Shown here: piece by piece, positions 51,775 through 62,685 of the stretch | How the letters are laid out: the number at the start of each line of letters is the position of its first letter | Position numbering within the stretch: position 1 is the stretch's first letter | Origin: SKIA01 sp047602905 | GTDB lineage: Archaea; Nanobdellota; Nanobdellia; Woesearchaeales; SKIA01 | Direction of reading: 5' to 3' | DNA length: 64,000 nucleotides | Assembly (NCBI GenBank): GCA_047602905.1 | Contig: JBLKOP010000001.1 | Location: 1 to 64,000, forward strand | Notes under the pieces: model-generated | Told to the model about the DNA's origin: nothing | Database searches by the model: none | What the model saw: only the letters and a program-made list of their open reading frames with translations | Program-made: the position numbers and the translations under genes

Positions 51775-54348
51775 ATGAATATTAAAAAAACAGCAAAGAA
51801 AATTGTTGCAGTCAGTGCAGGAATTGGTCTAGCAGGAGCTACACTAATGAGCGCAATGGCAGCAGCACCAGACCTGGCAAACTACCCAAGCGACTTTATC
51901 GTAGACGGACAGTTTGACGGGAAGATCGTTGTCGGAGCAGCAGCAGCTAGCCAAGACATCATCGGAGCAATCGACATAGCAAGCAGCCTACAAGCAGCAA
52001 GCACAAGCCCAGTAGAAGGCGGCGACAGCACAACTGTAGTAGAAGGAGATGCTAAACAAGTAGCAGAACCAGGCGACATGCTAGAAATCGGTGAGAAAGT
52101 TAGCGACGTTCTTGAAATTCTCTCAGGCGACGACCTAGAAATGCTTTCAAGCGGACGAATCACAAACCGAAGAGGTAGCACAGACTACACACAAACACTA
52201 GAAATCGCAAGCGGTTCAGTAGCTAACCACGGAGTTGTAGGAGTCTTTGAGCAACGACTCAGAGACGGTAGCCGAAACATCGGAGACTTCCTACGATTCG
52301 GAAACGATGACTTATTTGTGTACGAGCTAGACTTTACATCAGGACTACGAAGTAACACACAAGAAATTAGTGGTGGTAACTTATGGGATTTAAGAGATCT
52401 TAAAGACCAAAGAATCAGTATGCTAGGACAGTCTTACACAATTGTAGGTGCAGAATGGCATTCTGGTGATGGAACAATCGAAATGACCTTAATGGCAGGA
52501 GATGTTAGTGACACACTAGAACAAGGACAAACACGAACCTACAGCGTTGACGGACAAGACTACGAAGTAACAGTACTCATCGTAGGACAATCCGGAGACG
52601 ACAACACAGTTCGATTCCTTGTAAACGGTGAAGTAACAGACACCCTACGAGTAGGAGACACGGACACACTAAGTAACGGAATGGAAATTGGAGTACAGGA
52701 AGTTATTCGAAGCAACCGAGCATTCGAAGGTGACCAAGGAAGCCTAGTAGAATTCTACCTAGGAGCAAACAAAGTGGTCTTTAAACACAGTGGAGATGTA
52801 GAAATCGGAAACGAAAACATCAACACAGCAAGTGTAGATATCCAACACACAGCTACTGGAACAAGCCAAGTACGAATTAACAACATTAAGTACACACTTG
52901 GAGCAGACTACGAATACCGAAGCGAAGCACACCTAGCAGCAGGACAAGGACTAGCACAGTTCCTACGATACCCTGAGGCAATGCTAAACTCAGGATGGGA
53001 CATCGTCTACGAAGGACTAAGCCAACCAGCACACAGCCTTATCGAGTTTGACCCACGAGGAGACGACGAGTACGAACTCACCTTCACAAACAGAAGAGGA
53101 GACACATTCAGCATACCGTTCCTATACGCAAGGCAATCAGATCAAACAGTGTACTTTGGAAGCGACCAAGAAAGATTACTTCTTGATGAAAGCAACGAAT
53201 GGGATCACATCGCACCAGACGAGTACTTCGTAGTAACTCATAATGGGGCTGACAGTGCAGGAGATACTTATGTATTGGAATGGACAGATGTTAACACAAA
53301 CGACAACATCCTACGATTCAGTCATGCAGCTACAGGAGCAGAAATTGTAAGCAGTTATACGACAGCATACAATAGAAACGATACTGGATCTTCACCTCAA
53401 GTACAGAATGTAACCTCTGTTACTGGAGTTGATTTGAATAATCCAAGCGGTAACATCCTACTTGGTGGGCGAAGCTTCGACTTCTGGCTAAGCCATGATG
53501 GTGGAGAAAACTACCGCCTAGCTGTAGATATGAACAACGATAAAGCACTTACAAGTACAGGTGTGAACATCGTAACCCGAGGAGGAGGAATATTAAGTTT
53601 CACAGCAACAGGTGGAACTGATGTATATAACCGATCCGGACCAGGAGCAGCTAGTGTAACTGTAAGTCTACAAACGCTTGAGAAAAACATCGACGACGGT
53701 ACGGAAACTGAGGGAGTAGAAACTTCTTGGACTTTCAACGCACCAGCTAATGGAGAAGTTGATCTTTCAGCAAGACCTACAAGTAACAACACGTATACGT
53801 TATACGAGCAAAAACTACGAAACGTAGACCAATACCTCGGAATGGACCGATACGGAGCTAAGTACCACACAATCGTTGAGAGCAACAGCCCAGACACGCT
53901 ACGCATCGAGTACCCACACAGCCAAGTTGAGCCACAAGTGTTCATCGTAGGCGGTGCAGTAAGTACCCGAACAGTAGCTACCGGCGGAGCAGCTCAAGTA
54001 AACGTTCTTCCAGTAGGAATTGCAGTACTTGACAGCGACGTAAGCTTTGACCAAGACAACATGATTGTTGTAGGAGGTCCATGTGCTAACACCATCGCAG
54101 CTGAGCTACTAGGAAACCCAACTGACTGTGCAGAAGGCTTCACAGACGGAATGGGAGTAATCCAAAGCTTTGATACCGGAGACAACTTCGCTATCTTAGT
54201 AGCAGGTTACAGCGCTCAAGACACTGTTGAGAGCAGCCGTGTTCTTGCAAGAGCAGCAACAGAAACAGTACCTTCCCTAAGCGGAACAAGCGTTGAAGTT
54301 GTTGTAGCAGGAGCAAACGACGTCTCAGTCAGAGCACCTAGCAACTAA
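51775..54348 (+). CDS. S-layer protein
   Basis: An 857-residue surface protein. The signal peptide (KKIVAVSAGIGLAGATLMSAMA, cut near Ala-Ala-Pro at about 30) is followed by the archaeal S-layer start NYPSDFIVDGQFDGKIVVGAAA, in which the region after cleavage contains the cell-surface VDG/IVVG pattern. The middle is beta-rich and acidic, and the end (VIVGG...) repeats the VVVGGPCANTIAAELLGNP segment of S-layer C-domains. No transmembrane anchor follows. It has the normal A/C codon usage but less strictly so, and likely coats the cell. Confidence 0.9.
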   Translation: MNIKKTAKKIVAVSAGIGLAGATLMSAMAAAPDLANYPSDFIVDGQFDGKIVVGAAAASQDIIGAIDIASSLQAASTSPVEGGDSTTVVEGDAKQVAEPGDMLEIGEKVSDVLEILSGDDLEMLSSGRITNRRGSTDYTQTLEIASGSVANHGVVGVFEQRLRDGSRNIGDFLRFGNDDLFVYELDFTSGLRSNTQEISGGNLWDLRDLKDQRISMLGQSYTIVGAEWHSGDGTIEMTLMAGDVSDTLEQGQTRTYSVDGQDYEVTVLIVGQSGDDNTVRFLVNGEVTDTLRVGDTDTLSNGMEIGVQEVIRSNRAFEGDQGSLVEFYLGANKVVFKHSGDVEIGNENINTASVDIQHTATGTSQVRINNIKYTLGADYEYRSEAHLAAGQGLAQFLRYPEAMLNSGWDIVYEGLSQPAHSLIEFDPRGDDEYELTFTNRRGDTFSIPFLYARQSDQTVYFGSDQERLLLDESNEWDHIAPDEYFVVTHNGADSAGDTYVLEWTDVNTNDNILRFSHAATGAEIVSSYTTAYNRNDTGSSPQVQNVTSVTGVDLNNPSGNILLGGRSFDFWLSHDGGENYRLAVDMNNDKALTSTGVNIVTRGGGILSFTATGGTDVYNRSGPGAASVTVSLQTLEKNIDDGTETEGVETSWTFNAPANGEVDLSARPTSNNTYTLYEQKLRNVDQYLGMDRYGAKYHTIVESNSPDTLRIEYPHSQVEPQVFIVGGAVSTRTVATGGAAQVNVLPVGIAVLDSDVSFDQDNMIVVGGPCANTIAAELLGNPTDCAEGFTDGMGVIQSFDTGDNFAILVAGYSAQDTVESSRVLARAATETVPSLSGTSVEVVVAGANDVSVRAPSN

Positions 54349-54362
54349 AAACAAAATATTTA

Positions 54363-54395
54363 GAAGCCCCGAAAGGGGCTTCATCCCTTTTTTTT
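54363..54395 (+). terminator. Hairpin-plus-T-run terminator of the S-layer gene
   Basis: GAAGCCCC (54363-54370), GAAA loop, GGGGCTTC (54375-54382) is an 8-bp stem with a GNRA loop, followed by T8 (54388-54395). It has the form of a bacterial intrinsic terminator and is the strongest terminator seen in the window. Confidence 0.85.
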
Positions 54396-54481
54396 CTTAA
54401 CAATTTTTCTACTACTAACAAAAACTTTTCAACAAACGATTCACAACACGTATAAGAATACTAATACGCCTTACTACTACG

Positions 54482-54595
54482 ATGCAAACAGTCACAATAT
54501 CTCAAAAAGAGTACGAACGACTTAAACAAATAGAACAAGAACTAGACGCATCTCTAGAACAAGCAATAAGCGATATTAGAAACGGACGCATTTGA
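54482..54595 (+). CDS. 37-residue antitoxin-like protein
   Basis: A short frame with a start like VTISQKEYERLKQIEQELDA, followed by a helix. The first part resembles the Phd/RelB-type N-terminal helix of small antitoxins. The TATA (ACGTATAAGA, about 54449) lies about 28 nt upstream. No toxin gene follows. It is either the remains of an antitoxin or a short regulator. Confidence 0.4.
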   Translation: MQTVTISQKEYERLKQIEQELDASLEQAISDIRNGRI

Positions 54596-54700
54596 GTACT
54601 AAGTTTTTCTAACTGATTCAAAAACAACTCCTAAACCAATAATAAGTACTTAAAAGTGCCTAAAAGAACTTTTATATAGTCCCTCCCCCTACAAAAAACC

Positions 54701-54964
54701 ATGAGCAAAGCAATAAAACTCACCCTACCAGATAACTTAGCACAACAACTACACGAATACGCAGAAGAGCTAGGTTACACAAACATACAAGAAATAACTC
54801 TAGAAGCACTCAGAGAAAAGACCCAAAAACTACACACAATACGAGAACTATACAGAAAAAAAGCAACCAAAAACATATCGCTACTAACACCGCAAGAAAA
54901 ACAACAACTCACCCTTAGTGCAGAAGAAAACTCAAAGATTCTCAGGGAGTTTAACCTCAACTAA
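54701..54964 (+). CDS. Ribbon-helix-helix antitoxin-like protein
   Basis: An 87-residue protein with an RHH start (MSKAIKLTLPDNLAQQLHEY) and EALRE helices, then an acidic tail (LTPQEKQQLTLSAEENSKILREFN) that could cover a toxin. It resembles the RHH gene at 49745-50017. Its TATA (TTTATATAG, about 54669-54677) is about 28 nt before the ATG. No toxin is adjacent, although HicBA follows 130 nt on. Confidence 0.65.
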   Translation: MSKAIKLTLPDNLAQQLHEYAEELGYTNIQEITLEALREKTQKLHTIRELYRKKATKNISLLTPQEKQQLTLSAEENSKILREFNLN

Positions 54965-55099
54965 ATCACCAGTAAAAACCAAAAAACTTCTGCCTAGCAA
55001 CAAAAATCCTTCAAGAACTCCTAAGCAATCAATAAAAACAACAAAAAACACAATTTGCAAAGGAGGAAATTTAAATAGAGAGAAACACACATGATACTC

Positions 55100-55312
55100 A
55101 TGACAACACTTAGCGCAGTCATACAGCAAGAAGAAGACATGTACGTTGCAAGCTGCCCAGAAATAGGAACAGCAAGCCAAGGAAAAACACTAGAAGAAGC
55201 AATAAGTAATCTCAAAGAAGCAACACAACTATACCTAGAAGAATTCCCAAGAAAAAACAGCTCTCGAACAATCCTCACAACGTTTGAGGTAAACGAGATT
55301 GCCAAAGCATAA
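55100..55312 (+). CDS. hicB: HicB antitoxin
   Basis: A 70-residue protein with the HicB pattern: SAVIQQEEDMYVASCPEIGTASQGKTLEEAISNLKEATQLYLEE. ATG 55100 (second of two) fits the TATA (ATTTAAATA, about 55070) as a leaderless start. It blocks the partner HicA RNase, whose gene overlaps it by 14 nt. Here hicB precedes hicA. Confidence 0.9.
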   Translation: MTTLSAVIQQEEDMYVASCPEIGTASQGKTLEEAISNLKEATQLYLEEFPRKNSSRTILTTFEVNEIAKA

Positions 55313-55529
55313 AATCATCTCAGGAGAAACATGCATAAAAATACTTTGTAAACACTTCGACTTCTTCATAGCAAGACAAAAAAGAAGCCACGTAATACTA
55401 AAGAAACACACCAGAAAAGAAACCATAGGAACAGTCGTACCCCTACACAAAGAACTACGCATAGGAACACTCAAAAGCATCCTAAAACTTGCGCGCGTAC
55501 AAGAACAAGAATTTAACAAACACCTATAA
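55299..55529 (+). CDS. hicA: HicA mRNA interferase toxin
   Basis: A 76-residue protein with the HicA pattern: IISGETCIKILCKHFDFFIARQKRSHVIL, then TIGTVVPLHKELRIGTLKSILKLARV, including the catalytic His of QKxSH. It cleaves mRNA when freed from HicB. The start is uncertain: the frame starts at TTG 55299 (no ATG upstream). The 3' end overlaps the radical SAM gene by 6 nt on the other strand. Confidence 0.87.
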   Translation: MPKHKIISGETCIKILCKHFDFFIARQKRSHVILKKHTRKETIGTVVPLHKELRIGTLKSILKLARVQEQEFNKHL

Positions 55530-56729
55530 CGCCTTAGCAAAGAAGATGTTGTGCTTATCACGAATGATACGAACAAAAAACTTCTCCTTATCAGGAACAC
55601 GACCAATAACCTTAACCACACGATCAGAAGCCTTACACAACGTCTCATTAGGCAAACGACCAGGAAACAACCGCTCAACCTCAACAACATCACGCTTCTT
55701 AAAAGGCTTAGGAAGCTGAGCATCCTCAACAATAGAAAAATCCTCAGGACCAAGCTTTAAACGAGTACCAAACTGCTTCTCCAACTCAAGAATCTTCTCA
55801 GTAAACCCATCCCAACCAACCTCCTCAACAGGATTACGACCACCCTTATAAAAAAGAAAATTCTGAAAACCAACAACAGGCTCCACAGAACGAACAGACA
55901 AACCAAACTCAACAAAAGACTCCATCTCATGCTCATTAACGCCCCGCATAATAACAGGACAAACCAAACAATCAATCTTATCAGAAGCATACACAACAGC
56001 CCTTTTTGTACGCTCAACATCATACGGCATACCAGCAATTTCCTCAGCCAAAGAAGGATCCAAACTATTAATAGACCAATTAATCTGATCCAAACCAGCA
56101 GCAACATACGCATCAATACGAGAAGGAGACAAAAACGTACCATTAGTAACCATAGTAACCTTAACCACATCATCACGCTTTTTCAATTCACTAATCAACT
56201 CAGGAAGCTGCCAATACAACGTAGGCTCACCCTGAGTCTCAATAAACACCTCCAAAGGAGCAGACTTAACAGAAGCAACCTTAGCAAACTCAGAAAGAAA
56301 ATACTCAGGCTCAACAACAAAATCACGAACCTTAACACCACCAGGACCCTCAGAAACAGAACAATACGTACACTGCAAATTACAACCAGACATAGGACGA
56401 ATCTCAATAAGATTAGTACCGCGATCAATAATACCAAACTCTAAGGAACCCTGCAAAGGAACACCAGACAACGAATCAATATACACAGAAGGATTACCAG
56501 TAATCGTACACACCAAATCAGAACGCAAAGCAACACCAAGCAACTGCATAAAACGAGTACGCTTCTTCTCATGACAAGAAAACACTAAACAACCATCAAC
56601 AACCACATACGAACCAACAGACAACAAAGACTCATCAGACAAAAAAAAACGAAAAAAACGATGCAAAACACCAAAAACACCACCACCAGGAGCAGAAACA
56701 AAACGAATAGAGGAAAAACAAACCTTCAT
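55524..56729 (-). CDS. Radical SAM enzyme of the COG2100 type
   Basis: A 401-residue protein with CNLQCTYC (CxxxCxxC, about residues 116-123) binding the 4Fe-4S cluster, preceded by RPMSG, and downstream GEPTLYWQLPELI and MVTNGTFL motifs. The last 60 residues (LPNETLCKASDRVVKVIGRVPDKEKFFVRI) look like a TRAM-type beta domain. This matches the uncharacterised archaeal COG2100 group; the substrate is unknown. ATG 56729 is used because the TATA (CTTAAAT, about 56755) is about 25 nt upstream. Confidence 0.82.
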   Translation of the reverse strand: MKVCFSSIRFVSAPGGGVFGVLHRFFRFFLSDESLLSVGSYVVVDGCLVFSCHEKKRTRFMQLLGVALRSDLVCTITGNPSVYIDSLSGVPLQGSLEFGIIDRGTNLIEIRPMSGCNLQCTYCSVSEGPGGVKVRDFVVEPEYFLSEFAKVASVKSAPLEVFIETQGEPTLYWQLPELISELKKRDDVVKVTMVTNGTFLSPSRIDAYVAAGLDQINWSINSLDPSLAEEIAGMPYDVERTKRAVVYASDKIDCLVCPVIMRGVNEHEMESFVEFGLSVRSVEPVVGFQNFLFYKGGRNPVEEVGWDGFTEKILELEKQFGTRLKLGPEDFSIVEDAQLPKPFKKRDVVEVERLFPGRLPNETLCKASDRVVKVIGRVPDKEKFFVRIIRDKHNIFFAKAL

Positions 56730-56815
56730 AACAAACAAGAAAAAAACAACGATTTAAGAAACTACCCCCAAACAACAAAACAACCTTTAAATACAACAAC
56801 ACAGAAACAAACACC

Positions 56816-57457
56816 ATGGGGGAAGAAATAAGCTACGAAGAACTCTTCGACACAGTACGACGAGAACGAGCAAGAGAACAACTACAAGAAATACAAGAAA
56901 ACTTCTACGAACAAGCAAAAAAACACCAAGAACAACTAGAACAAGAAATACGACAAAAAGACCCACTAGACCCACAAACAGACAACACAAGAACACAACT
57001 CACCAACAGCAAAAAACTCCTACGAGAACTCTACGACAGAAGAGAAAAAAAAATACTCCTCCTAGCACTCAACAAAGCAAGAACCAACAGCAACCTCATA
57101 GACACAAGCACAATAACAACAAACGAACAACCACTATACAAACAACTCCTAGAAACACTCAAAGAACACAGAGAAAACAACAACATACAAACACCAAAAC
57201 CACCAACAACAATACCAGACCCAAGAGAGAAAACAACTAAGAGCAGCGCCCAGAGCACTGAGAGCAGAACTCAAAATACAGAGAACAAAACACAAAGCAC
57301 AGAAAACAACACAACAATAACAATAACCAAACAAACACCAAAATTCATAGGAACAAACGGACAAACACACGGACCATACAACCAAGGAAGCACAGTAGAA
57401 CTCCCAAACAACATAGCACAAATACTCATACGAAAAGGAAGAGCAGAACAAACATAA
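56816..57457 (+). CDS. GINS complex subunit (Gins51 type)
   Basis: A 213-residue protein: an alpha-helical A-domain with RELYDRREKKILLLALNKAR, the GINS core, a low-complexity Thr/Ser/Lys/Gln linker (about 120-165) and the small B-domain KFIGTNGQTHGPYNQGSTVELPNNIAQILIRKGRAE. In archaea GINS binds MCM and polymerase at the fork. It lies directly before the rRNA operon. TATA TTTAAATA (about 56786) is about 25 nt before the ATG. Confidence 0.85.
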   Translation: MGEEISYEELFDTVRRERAREQLQEIQENFYEQAKKHQEQLEQEIRQKDPLDPQTDNTRTQLTNSKKLLRELYDRREKKILLLALNKARTNSNLIDTSTITTNEQPLYKQLLETLKEHRENNNIQTPKPPTTIPDPREKTTKSSAQSTESRTQNTENKTQSTENNTTITITKQTPKFIGTNGQTHGPYNQGSTVELPNNIAQILIRKGRAEQT

Positions 57458-57757
57458 AAACAAAAGTTTATAAACAAACCACGTATTCTTGCAACGCTAC
57501 AAAAAAAACGTAGCACAATCACCACCGCAAACCCACACAAGGGAACGCACACACTCCGAAAAGGAGAAATCACACTTGCAACACAAACAAACAGATTTGT
57601 GAGCAACAAAAAGGGTCACATAAACAAACAATATGTGGCAGAGTAGACACGCAACAATTGACGCAATTCCGCAAAAAAAAACATTTTTTTGTGTACAAGA
57701 ACTTGCGACCAAAAAAGTACAAACATAACAATAATAGCAAAATTATGCTAGAACAGA
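57458..57757 (+). promoter_or_regulatory. rRNA promoter and leader
   Basis: TATA AGTTTATAAAC (about 57465-57475) is the only good box before the 16S, implying a leader of about 260 nt. Hairpins include GCTAC...GTAGC (about 57495), CTCC-GAAAA-GGAG (about 57560) and TAGCA...TGCTA just before the 16S. The stretch has no gene. It also contains the left arm of the 16S processing stem. Confidence 0.6.
57641..57655 (+). other. 16S processing stem, left arm
   Basis: GAGTAGACACGCAAC (57641-57655) pairs with GTTGCGTGTCACTC (59292-59305) with a single bulged A. The two lie on either side of the 16S, and the stem is a likely substrate for the tRNA-splicing endonuclease at a bulge-helix-bulge. Confidence 0.75.
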
Positions 57758-59229
<1,472 letters not shown>

Positions 59230-59291
59230 TTCTTTTTTTTTCAACAAAGAAAATCAAGAAAACGATGAACAAGTTCATCAAACAAAAACAC

Positions 59292-59305
59292 GTTGCGTGT
59301 CACTC
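59292..59305 (+). other. 16S processing stem, right arm
   Basis: The right arm of the 16S stem described at 57641-57655. Between it and the 16S 3' end is a palindrome GATGAAC-aa-GTTCATC (about 59263-59278). Confidence 0.7.
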
Positions 59306-59336
59306 AAACCCTTTCCCATTCACCAACCACACGATC

Positions 59337-59409
59337 GGGCTCTTAGCTCAGTTGGTAGAGCGCCCGCTTTGCAAGCGGGAGGCCACGGGTTCGACTCCCG
59401 TAGAGTCCA
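59337..59409 (+). tRNA. tRNA-Ala (anticodon TGC)
   Basis: Lies in the 16S-23S spacer. Acceptor GGGCTCT/AGAGTCC with discriminator A, anticodon stem CCCGC/GCGGG with loop TTTGCAA, T arm ACGGG-TTCGACT-CCCGT. No intron, no encoded CCA. The spacer position is typical of Euryarchaeota and several DPANN. Confidence 0.96.
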
Positions 59410-59456
59410 TTTACGCCACGCGCGTCAAAAAAGACCGTGTGGTATAATGAAAAACC

Positions 59457-59662
59457 GATCACGACGTAACAATCGTGATCTCAGACAGAGATGCAAGTTC
59501 ACTGCAGATTGTACCTACAATCAACGTACCAAGCAGTGTTCTTCACAACGAATTGCATTCATGACGTCACGCATACACAAACCACAATATCCTGGAAATA
59601 ACACCAAATTTTAGTAACGCAAGTTACTAAAAGACGCTAAACACTACACTAGGTGTTTAGCG
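59457..59662 (+). other. Spacer hairpins before 23S
   Basis: Three perfect hairpins: GATCACGA/TCGTGATC (59457-59480), TTTTAGTAAC-GCAA-GTTACTAAAA (59609-59632) and CGCTAAACAC/GTGTTTAGCG (59635-59662). The last ends at the predicted 23S 5' end, and its left arm could alternatively pair with AGGTGTTTAG near the 23S 3' end (about 62515-62524). They are probably processing signals. Confidence 0.6.
59566..59592 (+). other. 23S processing stem, left arm
   Basis: These 27 nt are the exact complement of 62576-62602 on the other side of the 23S. Such a long perfect stem is the expected archaeal pre-23S processing helix. The left arm starts GTCACGCATACAC. Confidence 0.9.
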
Positions 59663-62545
59663 GATTGGAGGAATGTTTCTTGGTGGATAGCTTGGCTTAT
59701 CAAATGCGATGAAGGACGTGGCAAGCTGCGAAAAGGTTGGGCGAGGCGCAAGCAGCCTACGAACCCAACATATCCGAATGCGACATCGCCAAAGAATACC
59801 GACAGGTAAGCAAACGCGGGGAATTGAAACGTCTTAGTACCCGCAGGAAAAGAAATCAACAGAGATACCCTTATTAGCAGCGAGCGAAAAGGGCAAAGGG
59901 CAAACTGAATCCTCTGCAGAAATGCAGTTGGAAATGTAGTGTATAGGGACCTCACAACGGTACCTCTCTTTGAGATATGAAGTCCGCTGGAAAGCGGCAG
60001 CACAGAGGGTGAAACTCCCGTAATAGAATCAAAGAAGGACCAGAGGAATCCCGGAGTAAGGCGTCTTGGTTTTGGCGTCTGAAGATAGGAGTCATCAACT
60101 TCTAACCCTAAATAATCGATAAGTCCGATAGAGAACAAGTACCGTGAGGGAAAGCTGAAAAGAACCCGTGACAGGGAATGAAAAGACCTTGAAACCAAGA
60201 AATTATAGTGAAGTACGCAACTAACGAGGTTGTGTACTGTTCGTTTTGAATAACGAGCCCGGGAGTGCGTCTCTGTGGCGAGGAAAACTCGACACGAGTG
60301 ATCCGAAGCGAAAGCGACAGCTTGCAGCTTGCAAGAAGCGAGGTATGAAAGTGCCTGGAGTCACAGGGATTCGACCCGAAACCGGTCGAACTAGGCGTGG
60401 GTAGGGTGAAGCGTCGGTAAAACGACGTGGAGGCCCGAAGAGGTGCTGTGAACAAGCGTTCTCCTAACCTGCGTCTAGGGGTGAAAAGCCAATCGAGACC
60501 GGTGATAGCTGGTTCCTACCAAAGTTGACCGTAGTCAAGCCTTGAGCGAGACCGTATTCGCGGTAGAGATACGGATTGGGGATGCAGGGGAAGAAATTCC
60601 TCGGTTCCTTGTCCAACTCCGAATGCGAATACATCGTAGACCTCAGGAGACGGTGGCACGGGGTAAGCCTGTGTCACGAGAGGGAAACAACCCAGATGAA
60701 TGTTAAGGTCCCAAAGTACTGTTTAAGTGTTAACGGGTGAAGATTGTTGGTGTCCATAGACAGCGAGGAGGTTGGCTTAGAAGCAGCCACCCTATAATAA
60801 GTGCGTAACAGCTTACTTGTCAAGGGCGCCAGTATCGAAAATGGACGGGGCTAAATCAGTCACCGATACATTCAGCAGAAATGCGGTAGGTAGGCGTAGT
60901 GGTCGGGTAGAAGCGTGTTCGTGAGATCACGTGGACTAGCCACTAACGAAAATCCGGGTAATAGTAGGATCTGAGCATAGTGAGAATCTATGTCACCGAA
61001 AGGGCAAGGGTTCCTTGACACTGTACATCAGTTAAGGGTTAGTCGATCCTAATTCCCATCCTAACTGGATGAGAGAAAGAAAGGGAAACAGGTTAATATT
61101 CCTGTACCAAAGTACTAGACGGCGACGTGAAGTCGTATAGCCGACGCTTTGGGCTAAGAAAACACAGTCAAATGTGTTAAGCAAGACATGTCTTTGGAGT
61201 GCTGTCATGGCGAGAAAAAGACAAAATTGTGATGAGTGCTTCGTATGAAGCATTTTTCTGATGCCTAGAGCCCATGAAAAGGAAATACGAAGCGACGTAC
61301 TTTGATCGTACCCAGAACCGGCACAGGTGCCCCTAGGTTAGAAGCCTCAGGTGTGAAAGGATACTGTAGTTAAGGGAATTCGGCAAATTAGCCACGTGCC
61401 TTCGGCATAAGTGGTCCCTGCGCTTGTAGCAATGCGAGTGCAGGGTGCAATAACAAAGGAGTTCCGACTGTTTAACAAAAACTTAACTGGCTGCTAACCC
61501 GCAAGGGCTTGTATAGCCGGTGACGTCTGCCCAGTGCCAATACCTAAAAGTCCCGTTCAAGGGGCCTAAGGGCTGGTAAACGGCGGGGGTAACTATAACT
61601 CTCTTAAGGTAGCGAAATGCCTTGCCGTTTAATTGACGGCCTGCATGAATGGCGTAACGAGATCTCCACTGTCCCTAACTACACCCTTCCGAAAATTCCT
61701 CCTGGTGCAAAGGCCAGGGACTTCCAGTGGGAAGTGAAGACCCCGTGAAACTTTACTGTAACCTGTTGCTGTGATGTGGCTTTTGACGTGAAGGCTAGGT
61801 AGTAGCAATCGAAGGGCGCGCGCTAGCGCGTCTGGATGCGAAAGATGGGACACTACCCTTCAACAACTGCATTACTTACCTCCAAAGAGAGGGACACCAG
61901 CAGGCGGACAGTTTGGCTGGGATGGCACACCGTCGAAAATGTATCGATGGTGCCCAAAGGTTGGCTCAGACGGGTCAGAAATCCGTCGTAGAGTGCAAGA
62001 GCAAAAGCCAGCCTAACTGGGATCTCAACATGACAGATCTCAGTACAGAAATGTAGGTCTAGCGAACCCCTGTAGCTCCTTGATGGGGCTCAGGTATGAC
62101 CGAAAAGTTACTCCGGGGATAACAGAGTTGTCCCGCCCGAGAGCTCGTATCGACGGCGGGGCTTGCTACATCGATGTCGGCTCTTCCTATCCTGGCCGTG
62201 CAGAAGCGGCCAAGGGTGAGGGTGTTCACCTATTAAAAGGGATCGTGAGCTGGGTTCAGAACGCTGTGAGGCAGTTTGTTTATTATCTACTGGAAGTGTG
62301 GACTATCTGAGAGGAAGGATCGTTTAGTACGAGAGGAACGATGGTTCGTCGCCACTGGTCTATCGGTTGTCTTACAAGGCAGGCCGAGCAGCTACGCGAT
62401 ATCTGATAAGCGCTGAAAGCATCTAAGTGCGAAGCAGTCCTCGAAAAGAGATAGCACAACTCCGCGCAGAACACGCGGTTGATGGGACTGGGATGTACGC
62501 ACCAAGCTTTTGCGAGGTGTTTAGTCCGCGGTTTCCAACAGGTTG
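59660..62545 (+). rRNA. 23S ribosomal RNA
   Basis: About 2.9 kb with the expected landmarks: GGTGGATAGCTTGGCT near the 5' end, the GTAACTATAACTCTCTTAAGG segment of domain IV, ACCCCGTGAA of domain V, AGTACGAGAGGAAC of the sarcin-ricin loop and an archaeal 3' end. No intron seen. The ends are estimated by comparison with known archaeal 23S ends. No 5S follows. Confidence 0.96.
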
Positions 62546-62575
62546 GTTACCAATCTTTTGGTTTTAGTTCCTTTT

Positions 62576-62602
62576 GGATATTGTGGTTTGTGTATGCGTG
62601 AC
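62576..62602 (+). other. 23S processing stem, right arm
   Basis: Exact complement of 59566-59592. It lies about 30 nt past the 23S 3' end. The following T-runs (about 62607-62660) could end the transcript; no 5S RNA is seen between here and the next gene at 62686. Confidence 0.9.
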
Positions 62603-62685
62603 TTCATTTTTTTTCTTATTTTTTTGTTGTTTCTTCGGTTTTTTCTTCGTTACTTTTGTAAAGGCGTGTTTCTTTTTTTCTTGTT

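Noticed and set aside
57458..57757. Certain origin of replication beside gins
   Set aside because: No Orc1/Cdc6 gene or ORB box was recognised; kept only as a skew-based inference.
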